The notes: a model not told the origin generated them from the letters alone. Shown: positions 47,457 to 59,306, numbered from the stretch's first letter. The stretch: DNA of 64,000 bases from Phaseolus vulgaris (GCF_000499845.2 NC_023751.2:32784309-32848308); one strand, 5' to 3'. Translations and numbers: made by a program.

Positions 47457-47662
47457 ACTACAAGAAAATCATTGATTAGAAACTAATTTTAGAGATAAAA
47501 AAATAGTTAGATACCTATTTAGATACCATTTAATAATAATATAAACTAATTTAGAAACCAAAAAAAATTTTAGTCTCTACAATGATATCTAATTTGGTCA
47601 CTATAACAACTAATTATTTTTTTTATCTAAAATTAGTTTTATTTAATAATTTTTTTTATAGT
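47457..47662. mobile_element. CACTA-like MITE, second adjacent copy
   Basis: Starts 'actacaagaaaatcattga' and ends 'tttttttatagta'. Same interior as the copy 130 bp upstream, with degraded ends. It runs directly into a LINE tail. Confidence 0.75.
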
Positions 47663-47793
47663 ATATGTAGTGACTCAATTGCCTTTTTGTGATTTTTGGT
47701 GACTATGTCATATAGTTTATTTATATATAGGATTGAAGCATCTCTCAAAATGCACCTCTTTAATTTATTTATTTTTTTATTAATAAAAAAATA
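47663..47793 (+). mobile_element. LINE 3' end
   Basis: Ends 'tttattaataaaaaaataaaa' after 'ggattgaagcatctct', the tail pattern of the plus-strand LINEs here. Only the 3' UTR is left. Confidence 0.5.
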
Positions 47794-48848
47794 AAAAGTG
47801 AAATTTTAACAAGACATGACATAAAAATCACTTAAAATTAAAGAACTGGCGAAAGTCTACAGATAAAAGTTGAGTGTAAATTTTAGAGATAACAAAACTA
47901 TTATGTAAAAAAAGTTGTAAAAGTTGAACATGATAATGAAAAAGAGTGATCTTCTTGTTCACTAGAACACTTAATTTGCAAGGTTTTACTTCTTTTAATT
48001 GGTAATCTCTTTTGTAACTTTACTTTGAAGAATTATATACGATGCACGAATTGTGCATGTATGTTTATCTTAAAAACAAAACATCTTTTATAAGAACAAG
48101 TATAAAGATACTGACATAATTGAATTGCTTTATTTACATTTCCAGTTTCGAATTAATTAAAATAACATTTTAAACAAATTACTTTTTTTCTTTAATTCAT
48201 TCTAATTGGAAACACTTTGTAGTAGCAAATCAAAATAAGAAGAAACCACAAATTTATTTTTTATCAAATAATATTTTAACTTACTTTCTCATATATGTGT
48301 GGTTAACGAACACGTATATTTATTCTGTTTGGAAAGCATAAAAAGTTATCTTAGGAAGTAAAGTAGGTGAAGAATAGGTTATTGTCTTGCTGTTTTGAAC
48401 GTGTTAATATTGGCAGATTGTGTTTAAAGGGTTGAGATGTTTTTGTATGATGGAGTACATATTTTTACTGGTTTGAGATAGTTGATTTGTTAAGTACGTT
48501 CCAATATAGAATTTTTTCTGCATAATTAAGTGTAGTGCTTCTGCTTAGTTGTTAGAAGCAGGTGTTCTTAGTTAGCCTTGAAGCTTTAGATGCTATTTTA
48601 TATTATAAAAGGGTTTAGAGGAAGTAAAAGAGTTTATAAAACAAGCGACGCTCCTTTATTTGAACATGCAACGAAAGGGTGGTGAAGGGTTACGTAATCC
48701 TCCGTCCGTCCAACAGCAGAACCGCGTCGGAGGAGTGGAAAAGAAAGACGAAAAACAGTAAAAGAAAAAATAGATTGAAGATAAGCATTAGGATGATATG
48801 TGAGTGAGAGATGCAACAATGGAGCGTTCAATTTACTGTCACTGGGGA
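47794..48848. repeat. 3' flank of gene unit E
   Basis: 47800-48110 matches 17400-17820 of unit B ('ttttagagataacaaaa', 'ggtaatctctt'). 48158-48613 is the direct-repeat partner of 38339-38738. It then enters the 3' end of gene E. No other gene is seen. Confidence 0.7.
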
Positions 48849-49154
48849 TCAGAAGCCGTCTCCACACGGCGGAACGATAGATATGTTGACGGAAACACCA
48901 TCGGGAATAGGGGTGCGCATAAGGCCAGTAGATATGGCATCTTGAACGCAAGTATTAGTATTAGAAACTCCCATCCTCGCAAGGGCCTCGCAGCATTCGG
49001 AGGGTGACCCCAGCCCCCCAGTCAAAAGACCAGAACATTCAGGTATCTGAGAGAGATCTACAGAACACTCTTCAAATTGAGAGGTGACTATTGAGAGTGA
49101 TAGGAGATTGAGAGAGAGGAATAAGGCAACACAAACACTACCCTTGCAACCCAT
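48849..49154 (-). CDS. Divergent eight-cysteine-family secreted protein (copy E)
   Basis: ATG at 49154, TGA at 48849-48851, 101 residues. Residues 1-25 are the same signal peptide as copy D (MGCKGSVCVALFLSLNLLSL). The mature part is different: FEEC (C30), PEC (C40), SECCEAL (C54-C55), NTC (C69) and VPPCGDGF (C97). One cysteine of the CxC motif is gone, and the last cysteine is lost at an early stop where copies A, B and D keep a GQC-type ending a few codons on. Only six of eight are left, so the fold would lack disulfides. The frame is open, so it may be expressed, or be a young pseudogene. Function unknown. Confidence 0.65.
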   Translation of the reverse strand: MGCKGSVCVALFLSLNLLSLSIVTSQFEECSVDLSQIPECSGLLTGGLGSPSECCEALARMGVSNTNTCVQDAISTGLMRTPIPDGVSVNISIVPPCGDGF

Positions 49155-49243
49155 TTCACTCAACAAACCTAATTCCTGTCGCAACACTTTCTTACACTTT
49201 TCTATGTGATCGATTGTGAATGATCAACAACTCATCACAGGAC

Positions 49244-49252
49244 CTATTTATA
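49244..49252 (-). promoter_or_regulatory. TATA box of gene copy E
   Basis: TATAAATAG on the minus strand about 90 bp before the ATG, same flanks as the other copies. Confidence 0.7.
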
Positions 49253-49391
49253 GCCCTAAAACTTCTGCATCTGGGTGGGGTGTTCATTTTTGTTTTAACT
49301 TAAGAACATCGATGATGTTATCAAGATTATAACCGATGACGTTAACAAGATTATAAGAATCGCATATCACATCAATAATAAATCACACTTA

Positions 49392-50282
49392 GGCTATGTT
49401 TGGATTGTGATGGAAATGTGTGGGGATTTAAGGAAGTGGATATGTGGAGACATGAGAGGAAAGTGTGAAGAAAGTGAGAGTGTTTGGATTGAGATATATT
49501 AAAGTGGATGTGTGAGGAAAGTTTATGAAAGTTTGTAAGTGATGTGATGGTTGTGAGAAAATTTTAATTTCTTTTAAATTGTTACATGTTACTTTACAAA
49601 TTTATCCTTGTCTATTAAATTTTTTAATAATGAAATGAGTTATTTTTGTTTAAAAATAAACAACTTTTACATATTTCGTAAATTTAAAAATTAAAATTAA
49701 AAAATAAATATATATTAAATATAAATAGATATAATTTAAAAATTATAATTAGAAAAAATTGTATTCAACAAATTAAATAAAAACAAAACTTATAGTAATT
49801 TCTTAAAATATTAAACACGCATTATAAAATTAGAAAATAAATCAGATCTTATATAAATAAAAAATAATATTTTTTATTATTAAAACTCCTATAGTAATAA
49901 AAAATAAATAAAAAATACTAAAAAAATATAACATAGTTAACAATAAAAAATAATTTCATAAAAAACTATTATCCAATAAATTACTAACTCGTAAACTTAA
50001 TAATTATAAAAAAATATTAATATAAATGCAACAACAAATTAAATAAAAAGAGAACGTCAAATAATTTTTTAAAATATTAAATATATATTATAAAATTTCA
50101 CATCTTATATAAAAAAAATACTAATTTTTAATATTAAAAATCCTTGCAGATGAATGAGGATAAATTTAGAAATAACACATGTTGATATGGCTTTCTCTTT
50201 GCATCTCTTCATTTTGAGGGGAAAGATATCTTCTCACTTCTTTCCCTGATGAACAGTACATCCATAGAAGCAAACAAAAACC
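49392..50282. mobile_element. Tourist/PIF-Harbinger-like non-autonomous element, 891 bp
   Basis: Left end GGCTATGTTTGGATTG, right end complementary to GGTTTTTGTTTGCTTC. Flanked by TTA on both sides (49389-49391 and 50283-50285), the target duplication typical of Tourist/Harbinger elements. Outer parts share purine-rich 'ggaaagtgtgaag'/'ctcacttctttcc' motifs; the centre is very AT-rich without an ORF. Confidence 0.7.
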
Positions 50283-50285
50283 TTA

Positions 50286-50473
50286 TGATGAATGCAGCTT
50301 TACTGATAGTCGTCCTTGTAAATCAAAACGTTTGATTTATAAATGTTGCTATTACAAATAGTCGCATTTGTAAAAGAACTTAATTTAAAAAATGTCACTG
50401 TGTTTTTAAAGACTGCGTTTGCTCGTAAAGCCGCACTTAATAAACAGTAGTTGTTTCTACATTTTGCACTAGT
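50286..50473 (-). mobile_element. CACTA end fragment of the 36.4 kb family
   Basis: Read on the minus strand from 50473 it starts CACTAGTGCAAAATGTAGAA and follows the left end of the element at 36367 for about 185 bp (including 'cagtgacattttttaaatta'). The rest of the element is missing; it abuts the Tourist-like element. Confidence 0.8.
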
Positions 50474-52344
50474 GAATAATTGTAGTTAATTTTTTTAAAT
50501 AAGATGTTTTAATTGATTAAAATATGTTTTTAATCTCTTGAAATATTTATATCTAGATTTAGAATGATTGTCTAAAATATTTTAATTGATTAAATACTTA
50601 TTTTAATAAATTAGAATGACTTTGAACCATGATCAAATATAAACTCTTCATTTAAAATATGTTAAAACAATGAATTAATCGATTAATTTTATGAATAAGT
50701 GAAATTAACATATTAAAACATATTTTTAAATTATTAAAAAATTACATAACTCTCTCATCTTAAAATCATTTGATAGGAGAACAAAACTTATGTTTCTGAG
50801 AGGCAAAATAGAGTGAGTTAATTATAAAGACACATCTCAATAAGTTCTCAATGGTAGCATGCAAATGTAGTTCATGATAACATTCATCTTGTTATCAAAG
50901 ATTATGATATGATAAAAATTCTATTACTTACAATAATTTAATATTCTATTATTAAAAATTAAGTAATTCTTTTAAGAAAAAGAAGGGTTTCAAATTATTT
51001 TTTACCATTATCACTACGCATGACATTAAAAACGAATTAAAGAATTAAAGGAATGACCCCTAAGTTTGCATCTTTACATGTAAGTAAGGTAACATTAAAA
51101 ACGAAAAAAAGAAAGCTTTAGAAAAAAATTATACAAATCCAGTTGACTACAACACATTCGAATTCGTATAAATAAATTTATTATGATTAAAGCACTGTTT
51201 ACTTATAGGGGTAAATATACATTAAATTTCGATCAATATAATTATGTGTAGTTTTAGTTTTCTTTTAAATAATATTATTTTAGAGCTTTGATATTTTCTA
51301 AGCTCCATATGGCTTTTTAACATTAACTTTAGGAATTTTTTATATAAATTCCAATAAATACTTTTAAGAAAAAAATTAAAACAAAATTATTTTCATACGT
51401 TAAACTTAATTTATTTATAAGTTAATTTATAAAAAAATCTCGTACTAACATTTTGAGAAGTTTATCTCTAACCTAAGTACACTTTAACTTCTGAAGATTT
51501 TTTTTCTTATTTTTTCCTTACTTTGAGAAAAAAACATCAAAAAAAGCTCATCATAAGTTTTCTAATGAATTTGGAAGTTATTAATTAAAGCAATATACAC
51601 ATTTTCAATTAAAAGAATGGTATTATTTTCAGTATATAATTTAATTAAATAATTTATATATTATCTATAACTATTAATAAAGAAACTATTTTTATAATCA
51701 GTTAGTATAAATAATTTATTATTAATTTTATTTTTATTAATATAACTCATTTATTAATAATTATTATTCTTAATATCGCACAGATAAAATTTCCATCCGA
51801 AGAAAAATAATAATAATATTAATAAATATATTTAATTTATATTTTTAATTTTCTATCCACGTTTAACTAAAAATTCATCGAAAAGTAATTTTGTTCATAT
51901 GTTCTTGCTAATAATTTTTCCCTTATAAAATAACGAATATGTTATATTAAATGAAATATATACGTACAGATAGTGTTAATTATTACATCCAAAAGATAAA
52001 CAATCCATGGTTATCGAGCACAAAAACTAAAATAATTATGTAATTTTATTTTATTAAAGAAAGATAATGATTATTTATCAAAAGCAATAAAAAATAATGG
52101 TTTATAATATACTAAATTCTAAAATAAATTAAAGAAGTAAACTATATATAATTATTTTGTTATCTTATTTCTTAAAAAATAATATATTACTGAATTAAAT
52201 TATGCATTTAAAATAATCTAATTATATTAATATCGACTATTATTTATCATTTTAATTATCCCAATTAGTTTTTTCAATTTTAGCATTAAATTATTTAACG
52301 GGAAAACTATTTAAACAGATCTTAGAAATTTAACTATTTTTTTT

Positions 52345-53645
52345 ATCGGTAATAATAAATTAATAAATGCGAGTCATTTCAGGGGTGGTTCAACCTTATA
52401 CAAAGGAAATAAGATATACTAAATCAACTACTAGCTAAAATTCCCAAACTAACAAACACAAGCATTATCCGGACATAGACTTAAACTACATCAAACAATC
52501 ATTCTCAAAGCAAAGGTACCATACACCAACTAGAAAAAGGAAACGAAGCGGATCGAGATCTAATATTAATCCAAGACCAAACATTTGCTTGCACCGTGCA
52601 CATACTTCAGACACATCAGTCACACTTCATTAACCGACTTTGAAGACTGACACATCCTAAATTGTGCAAAGTTTAACACCGGATCAATATGGGACACAAA
52701 CACCACCCCCAACCACTCTAGGCAAAGGCACCAAACCCGCCAAGCAAATCTGCAATCGAAAAACAAATGGTGGTAAGACTCTTCCTCCTTCCCACACAAA
52801 CAACACAAAGGGCTACCAACCAACACACCTCGCCTTTCCAAATTGGCCCTAGTAGCGATCTTATTCTCCAACACCCTCCAGGAAGTGACTAAAGCAGAAG
52901 GTACGACTTTACAGCTCCATAACTTACTGTGTGTCGAGGAGAAAACAACCTCACCATCCCTCCTAAGAAGAGAATAAGCAGAACTAACTGAAAACGTCTA
53001 AAGACCTCCTGCCTTCCAAACTCACATATCCGCTTCTCCCAGGACCAACCTAACCTCAAGTAAAGCCTGATATAACTGATCCACCAAAGGTTTCTCCCAT
53101 TCAAACAAAGATCTACGCCATGCTAAATGTCAAACCCACACGCCATCAGACCAGGACCCAATCTCAGCCACCTTTGCATCTTTGATCGGACATAAGGAGA
53201 ACAGTATCGGAAATACTCTCTTCAGCGCATCTTAACCTAGCCAACAGTCCTCCCAGAAAAGAACATCCTTTCCATCACCAACTTTCCAACTAATCCCGTC
53301 TTCAAAACTACTACCCCACCCCTCCGAAACCCACACCTTTTTTAAGTCTTTCCACCAAAGAGAGCACCTACTACTTTTCTCTTCCTCTCTCAAACTTCTC
53401 CAACCACCATATTTGGAGACAAGAATCTCCTTCCAAAGACCATCCTTATCCGAACCCAACCTCCATATCCACTTGCCTAACAAAGCCACATTAAAAGTCT
53501 TTAGATCAATGATACCAAGGCCCCCAAGTTCGCGAGGTTTACAAAACCTTCTCCCAGGAGGCCCAAGTGATCTTCCTTCCTTCAGATCCCCAACCCCAAA
53601 GAAAATCCCTATGAATCCTTACCAACTTGTCTGTCACCCCGAAAA
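52345..53645 (-). pseudogene. LINE fragment in left arm: connection and zf-RVT
   Basis: Starts with poly-T and 'atcggtaataataaattaat' (3' end) and runs on the minus strand. Legible are FNVALLGKWIWRLGSDKDGL (53485), ILVSKYGGWRSLREE, then the zf-RVT region CCLCGKEEESYHHLFFDC and FAWRVWCLCLEWLGV (52800-52700). It splits sequence that is continuous in the right arm (around 55160-55175); both borders carry 'aaattta', a plausible target duplication. Confidence 0.85.
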
Positions 53646-54305
53646 ATTTATATGGAAAAAATATTTACTAAATATTTTAAATATAAGATTATAGTGTGGA
53701 CATAGTCACGGTCCAACATCCAACATACTATTTTAACTCATTTTAAAAGTAAATGAAAGAAGTAAATTATGTATAATTATTTTATTATCTTATTTATGAA
53801 AAATAAGAAAATTTATTACCAAATTCAATTATACATCTAAATATAATTAAATTATGTTAATATATAATTTAAAATAAATAAAATTATTATCTTATAAAAT
53901 ATAGTGATTCATAAACCTAAAACTCATGGTTCATTTATGTCAAGTTAAAAACAAGATTCATCCTCTTTACTTTACGTTATAATTTTGGGATACTATTTCA
54001 ATTACTTAACATTGATGTAAACTTTAATGAACTTAATCGTTTAGAACTGACCAAAATGATATTCCAATTCTTATATATAAATCACGTATGATACTAAAAT
54101 CTGTAACATACACACACCCCCCACATGCACATACACACCCATCCACACACAACACCCCCACAAATTTATAATAATTAAAAACTAAACAAATTCATACGTA
54201 TAAAAATTTAAAATATTAAATTTTAAAAAAAATTATGATTTTATTATCTTGTGTAATTTATATATAAGATTTGGAATATCAGTTTGGTCAGCTCAAGTAT
54301 GGTTA

Positions 54306-54688
54306 CACTAAAAAAAATCATCAAATATAAACCAATTTTTAGAAATCAAAATAATTACTTGTAATAATAACTAAATTAAAGACCATTTTAAAAACTAAAC
54401 AAAAATTTGGTTTCTAAATTAGTTTATATTATTGTTAAATAGTTTCTAAATTTGTATCTAATTAGCAACCAAGGTTTTAACTACCCATTATTTAGTTTCT
54501 AAATTTGGTAGCTAAAACCTTGGTTGCTAATTAGATACCAATTTAGAAATTATTTAACAATAATATAAACTAATTTAGAAACAAAAATTTTGTTTAGTTT
54601 CTAATGGTCTCTAATTTAGTTACTATTGCAACTAATTATTTTGGAGTCTAAAAATTAGTTTCTATTTCATGATTTTCTTCTTGTAGTG
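54306..54688. mobile_element. CACTA-like MITE at the centre of the inverted repeat, 383 bp
   Basis: Ends CACTAAAAAAAATCATC and, on the right, TTTTCTTCTTGTAGTG. Perfect target duplication TTA (54303-54305 and 54689-54691). Internally self-complementary: 54330-54490 is the reverse complement of 54505-54660, so the MITE can itself form a hairpin. Confidence 0.9.
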
Positions 54689-55320
54689 TTAGTGTAATTA
54701 TTTAAACAATTAAGTTCATTAAAGTTTTGCATGAAATTTAAGTAATTGAAATAGTCTCCGAAATGGATCACATCAACTACCCAAAATTATAACATAAAGT
54801 AAAGAGGACGAATTTTTTTCTGATCATTTTAATTTTCGACATAAATGAACCATGACTTTTAGGTTTATAGGTTTATGAATCACTACATTTTACCAAAATA
54901 ATAATTATATTATTATTTTATTTATTGTAACATATATTAACATAATTTAATTATTTTTAGATATATAATTGAATTTGGTAATACATTTCTTATTTTTCAT
55001 AAATAAGATAATAAACAATTATACATAATTTACTTCTTTAATTTACTTTTAAAATGAGTTAAAATAGTATGTTGGTTGTTGGACCGTGACTCTGTCCACA
55101 CTTCCAACAACAATAATCTTATATTTAATATTTAGTAAATATTTTTTCTATACAAATTATATTTAAATTTCTAAGATCTGTTTAAATATTTTCCCCTCAA
55201 CGATAAATAATTTAATGCTAAAATTGAAAAAAAACTAACTAGGACAATTAAAATGATAATAGTCTATATTAATATAATTAGATTAATTTTAAATGAATAA
55301 CTTAATTTAGTAGTTTTTTT

Positions 55321-55695
55321 TTATCAGCAATAAACAATGAATAAATGTGAGTCACTTTAGGGGTGACCCAATCCTTATACAAAACACACGACCTTTAACC
55401 TTTTCCACAACACACGACCTTTAACCTTTTCCACAACACACATTCCACCAACTCCTAAATACTTAAATAAATCTGGAGAGAACCGCCTACAACCTTCACT
55501 CTTATCTCCATACAGACCAAAGGATCAACACACCAATCAGAGAAGAAAAATATTGCATCCTGCGACTTAGAAGTAACCCAAGCTCATGCCTTTAGTTGCA
55601 CCAAAGTGAAAACTTCCAATACATCTATTACACCACCTCTAAATATTACTTTGTTTCTATGTTTCCAGATTTCGTTGAGGACCGCGAACGAAATA
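55321..55695 (-). pseudogene. LINE C-terminal fragment in right arm
   Basis: Begins with poly-T, 'atcagcaataaacaatgaat' and 'cccaatccttataca', the standard LINE tail. Upstream it encodes VLNEIWKHRNKVIFRGGVID and FTLVQLKA on the minus strand. A 26 bp tandem duplication ('acacacgacctttaacctttt' motif) lies at 55384-55436. The sequence 'atttagtag' occurs at both borders (55311-55319 and about 55726), a possible target duplication. Confidence 0.8.
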
Positions 55696-56824
55696 ATTTT
55701 AGTTCAATTATACAATTATTTCTAGATTTAGTAGTATATTTATTATTTTTTATAAATAAGATAACAAAATAATTATATATAGTTTACTTCTTTAATTTAT
55801 TTTAAAATTTTTATTATAAACCATTATTTTTTAAAAAATCATTATCATTTGTTAATAAAATTAAATAATCATTATCTTTTGTTGATAAAATTAAATTACA
55901 TAATTATTTTACATTTTGTTAAGATGGATTGTTTATCTTTTGGATGTAATAATTAGTCCTATCTATACGTAATTATTTTATTTAATATAACATGTATTCT
56001 TTATTTTATAAGAAAAAAATTATATTTTTATCAGAAAAAAATTGAATAAGAGAAATCACTGGTTCAACCCTTATACATATCTAATAAAATTATTGGCAAG
56101 AAGATACTTATTATATGAACAAAATTACTTTTTTATTAATTTTAAGTTAAACGTGGATAGAAAATTAAAAATGATGATACGTTGTTTTTAAAATATAAAT
56201 TATAAATATTTAATAATATTATTATTATTTTTCTTGAAAATTTATATCTGTGGGATGTTAAGAATAATTATTATTTATTATAGGTGACTTTAATAAAGTT
56301 AATAAAATGAGTTATATTAATAAAAGTAAAATTGATCATAAATTATTTATACTAACTGATTATAAAAATAATTTCTTTATTAATAGTTACAGATAATAAA
56401 TAAATTATTTAATTAAATTATATACTGAAAATAATATCGTTATTTTAATTAAAAATATGCTTTAATTATAATAAGTTATAAATTCATTAGAAAACTTATT
56501 ATGAGATTTTTTATGTTTTTTTCTCATTAGAAAATTTTATTTATACGTATTTGAATGTTGTTTAGTCAACAGTTCTTTAATCATAATAAATTTATTTATA
56601 CGAATTTGAATGTGTTTTAGTGATTTGTAACATTTTTTTCACCCTTCTTTCATTCGTTTTTAACGTTACCTGATAAGGATGCAAACTTACGGGCCATCCC
56701 AGGTATAATTAATGTCATGAGAGTAAATAATTTGACACCCTTCTTTTTCTTAACATATCACTTAATAACAAAATATTAAATTAAGATATTTAATTAATAC
56801 ATAAAAAATTATTGTAAGAAACAT

Positions 56825-57345
56825 AGTATAATTGTCACAGGTGGCAATGTGGCTGACCTACATTGCATAGGTTCATCCCGTGTTTGGACCGTCGCGTACG
56901 AGAAGTGTGAGTTTATTTTACTGACTCATCCGGTATAAGAGATAACATGTGGGTTCGCAAGTCAGTCCACATAAGAAAAATATTTTTTTTTAAAAATAAA
57001 ATAAAATTTTATTAATTATAAAAAAACTTATATCTGTTACTGAAAAAATTAAAGTTTTATCCATGTTTGAATTCATTCAATTAAAATAAAAATATAAATT
57101 CAAGTATGAAAGTTGTTAGAAAACTTGATTAAAAATAATTAAAGTTTTGTTTAGCATCTATTTATCCTATATATGTATGTAAATCTATAAGAATATCTTA
57201 TCAAAAATTTGCTACAAAATATTTTAATGAATATAAGACTAATTTTTTAACAGTCCTATTGAAATATTTTCTTTATATTATTTTTTATTAACAAATTTTA
57301 AATATAAGAATTTACTTAAAACTAAATCCACCGTCACTCTTCACA
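56825..57345. other. Right-arm-specific insertion, unrecognised
   Basis: Absent from the left arm. 56840-56965 is less AT-rich ('gtggcaatgtggctgaccta', 'gaccgtcgcgtacgaga') and then AT-rich to 57345. No ORF, no clear terminal repeats. Origin unknown. Confidence 0.4.
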
Positions 57346-57349
57346 CTAA

Positions 57350-57612
57350 CTCCATGACTCAATAAAAATGTCTGGTCCTCGGGAACCTCTAAAGTCCTTT
57401 TTGCTTGTTTTTTCTTTTCTGATTGGTGTTTGAATTTTCTGGTTGATATGTATTCGATTAAACATAAGTTATTTATTTAGGTTGATCAGACTGTATTTGT
57501 TTTAGTAGGAAGTTAGTGGCAAACTTCTGGGTTTCTGTGCAATTTTGTACATGTGTTGGATCACCCTAAAGTGGTTCTTATTTATTTATTTTTTATTGTT
57601 GATAAAAATTAA
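57350..57612 (+). mobile_element. LINE 3' UTR fragment
   Basis: Ends 'ggatcaccctaaagtggttc', a T/A-rich stretch and 'gttgataaaaatt', the mirror of the minus-strand tail at 55321. A short coding remnant 'ttttcttttctgattggtgtttg' matches the same place in the 55.3 kb copy. Confidence 0.65.
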
Positions 57613-57959
57613 ACTAACTCCTTTAACTAATTAAAATAAAATAAAATAAATGTCATACTGCAATAATGGGCATAATTAAGCAGTGAGCATAATTTCTTTT
57701 AAGTATTTATTATAAATTAATATGTTAGAACTAGTTAAAAGTTTTGTATGAACACTAACATATTAACTTTTAAGTATTTATTGTAAATGATAATTTTAGA
57801 ACTAGTTAACAATTTTGTATGAATTTTAACATATTAACTTCTAGTCAAGTATATAATTATTTATATGCTAGATCGTTAAGATTTTATTTGAAAATATTTG
57901 CTTGAGAATTGTGGTTATTATGCAGGTTATATTATGTAAGTAAGAAAAATAATATATCA

Positions 57960-58374
57960 CAAAAAAGTTTTAAAAAGATACACTTTTTATGGTGGATATT
58001 GTTAAATTTGTCATAAAAAATATTATATTCTAAGACTAATTTTTCTTTAACAAAATCTATAACGGTTAAAATATTATCTATTTATAAAAAATAACACATT
58101 TTATGATGTTAAAACAATGTGTCATAGAAAGTAATATTTTATATGACGGGTGTAATTTTAATCGTCATAGAATGTGTTATTTTTTATGATGGTTAAAGAT
58201 AAACAGTCATAAAAAGTGAATTTTCTATGACGACTCTTTTAGGCATGACATAGAAAATAAATTTTCTATGACGGTTAAGAATATAGACTTTTTATGTTGC
58301 TTACATCTATGACGAGTCTAAAATCCACGTAAAAATATGTTTAGTCATTATAAAAAGTATTTTCTGCATTAGTG
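57960..58374. mobile_element. CACTA-like element, right end and subterminal repeats
   Basis: Terminus complementary to CACTAATGCAGAAAATAC at 58374, followed by TTA. About twelve copies of 'ctatgacggtt'-type motifs in both orientations lie inside. The left terminus was not found. A related relic is at 37805-37935. Confidence 0.65.
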
Positions 58375-58736
58375 TTAACTTTATTTCACCTCTCAAATTA
58401 GAAAAGTTTTCAGAAACATGTTTTGACATCGTGTAAAATAATTTTAAGACGAGAGAGTTCTATAATTATTTTAATAGATTAAAACTATGTTGTACTCATA
58501 AAATTATTCGATTAACTCGTATTAAAATAGAGAACTTATATCTGATCATGGTTTCAAAGTTATTTTAATTGATAAAAGTATCTAATTAATTAAAAATATA
58601 ATTAGAAACATTTTAATAGATTGAAAATATATGTTAATCAATTAAAATATCCTATTGAAAAAGCTCTCTAACTCAATATTTAATATATATAAATTTAATA
58701 TATTATTTAAATAATTAAATCTAATATTTTTTATTT

Positions 58737-58990
58737 TTTATCAGTAATGAATAAATAATAGTATTTAAGAATACTCAAGCTACCTATAATAGTCCTATGA
58801 AAAATTGTTTCAATAACATACACCCTCTCATGGATCCACATGATTCAAAAGACCAACATTCACAAAAGTCTAACAATTTCATGAACCCTTATAAATACTA
58901 AGCAAAAGAGTCAGCCAGAGTTGTACGGAAAAGAACCAGAAAACATTATATCATAGTTGGTGAAGGCAGGTGTTCAAAGTTCAATGTGTC
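58737..58990 (-). mobile_element. LINE 3' UTR fragment
   Basis: Starts 'tttttatcagtaatgaataa' and 'gaatactcaagct', the minus-strand LINE tail pattern; the rest has no coding sequence I can read. Confidence 0.5.
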
Positions 58991-59306
58991 ATTATATTGC
59001 CTAGTATTATATCATAGTGCACAAAAAAGGTAATTGTTTTAAAAAAAAAACATTGTATATTATACAGTTGCACCAACATCACAGTGATTTGCTCCACTGA
59101 TGAGGAGCAACCAAATGATCAAGGTGCTCTTATCCTCCTTCACGAATACTTGGTCTTCTTCCATTTCTATACAGTTCAAAAAAAGACAAAAAGAACCAAT
59201 GCTTTCTTGATTATTCATCTTGGGAGTATTTCTCCGTTGATCGCCCACGTCTTCTTGGTGACCAACCGCGTGGCGGTGATCTATTTAAACGCAACCTTCA
59301 AACTTG

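Larger units (their letters stand above)
50490..58690. repeat. Giant imperfect inverted repeat, about 8.2 kb
   Basis: The left arm (50490-54300) and right arm (54695-58690) are reverse complements over most of their non-inserted length. Matched pairs include 50600-50900 with 58385-58640, 50930-51200 with 56560-56780, 51500-51840 with 56150-56500, 51850-52060 with 55870-56160, 52080-52330 with 55170-55315 and 55725-55830, 53645-53900 with 54895-55160, and 53905-54080 with 54720-54895. The arms contain repeat-R sequence. Later insertions: LINE 52345-53645 (left), MITE at the centre, LINE 55321-55695, an unknown piece at 56825-57345, LINE tail 57350-57612 and CACTA relic up to 58374 (right). Confidence 0.85.

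Noticed and set aside
38339..48613. The 400 bp direct repeats as LTRs of the copia element
   Set aside because: They lack TG...CA ends, no primer-binding site follows the first, unrelated DNA separates the second from the pol region, and a better LTR remnant directly follows RNase H.
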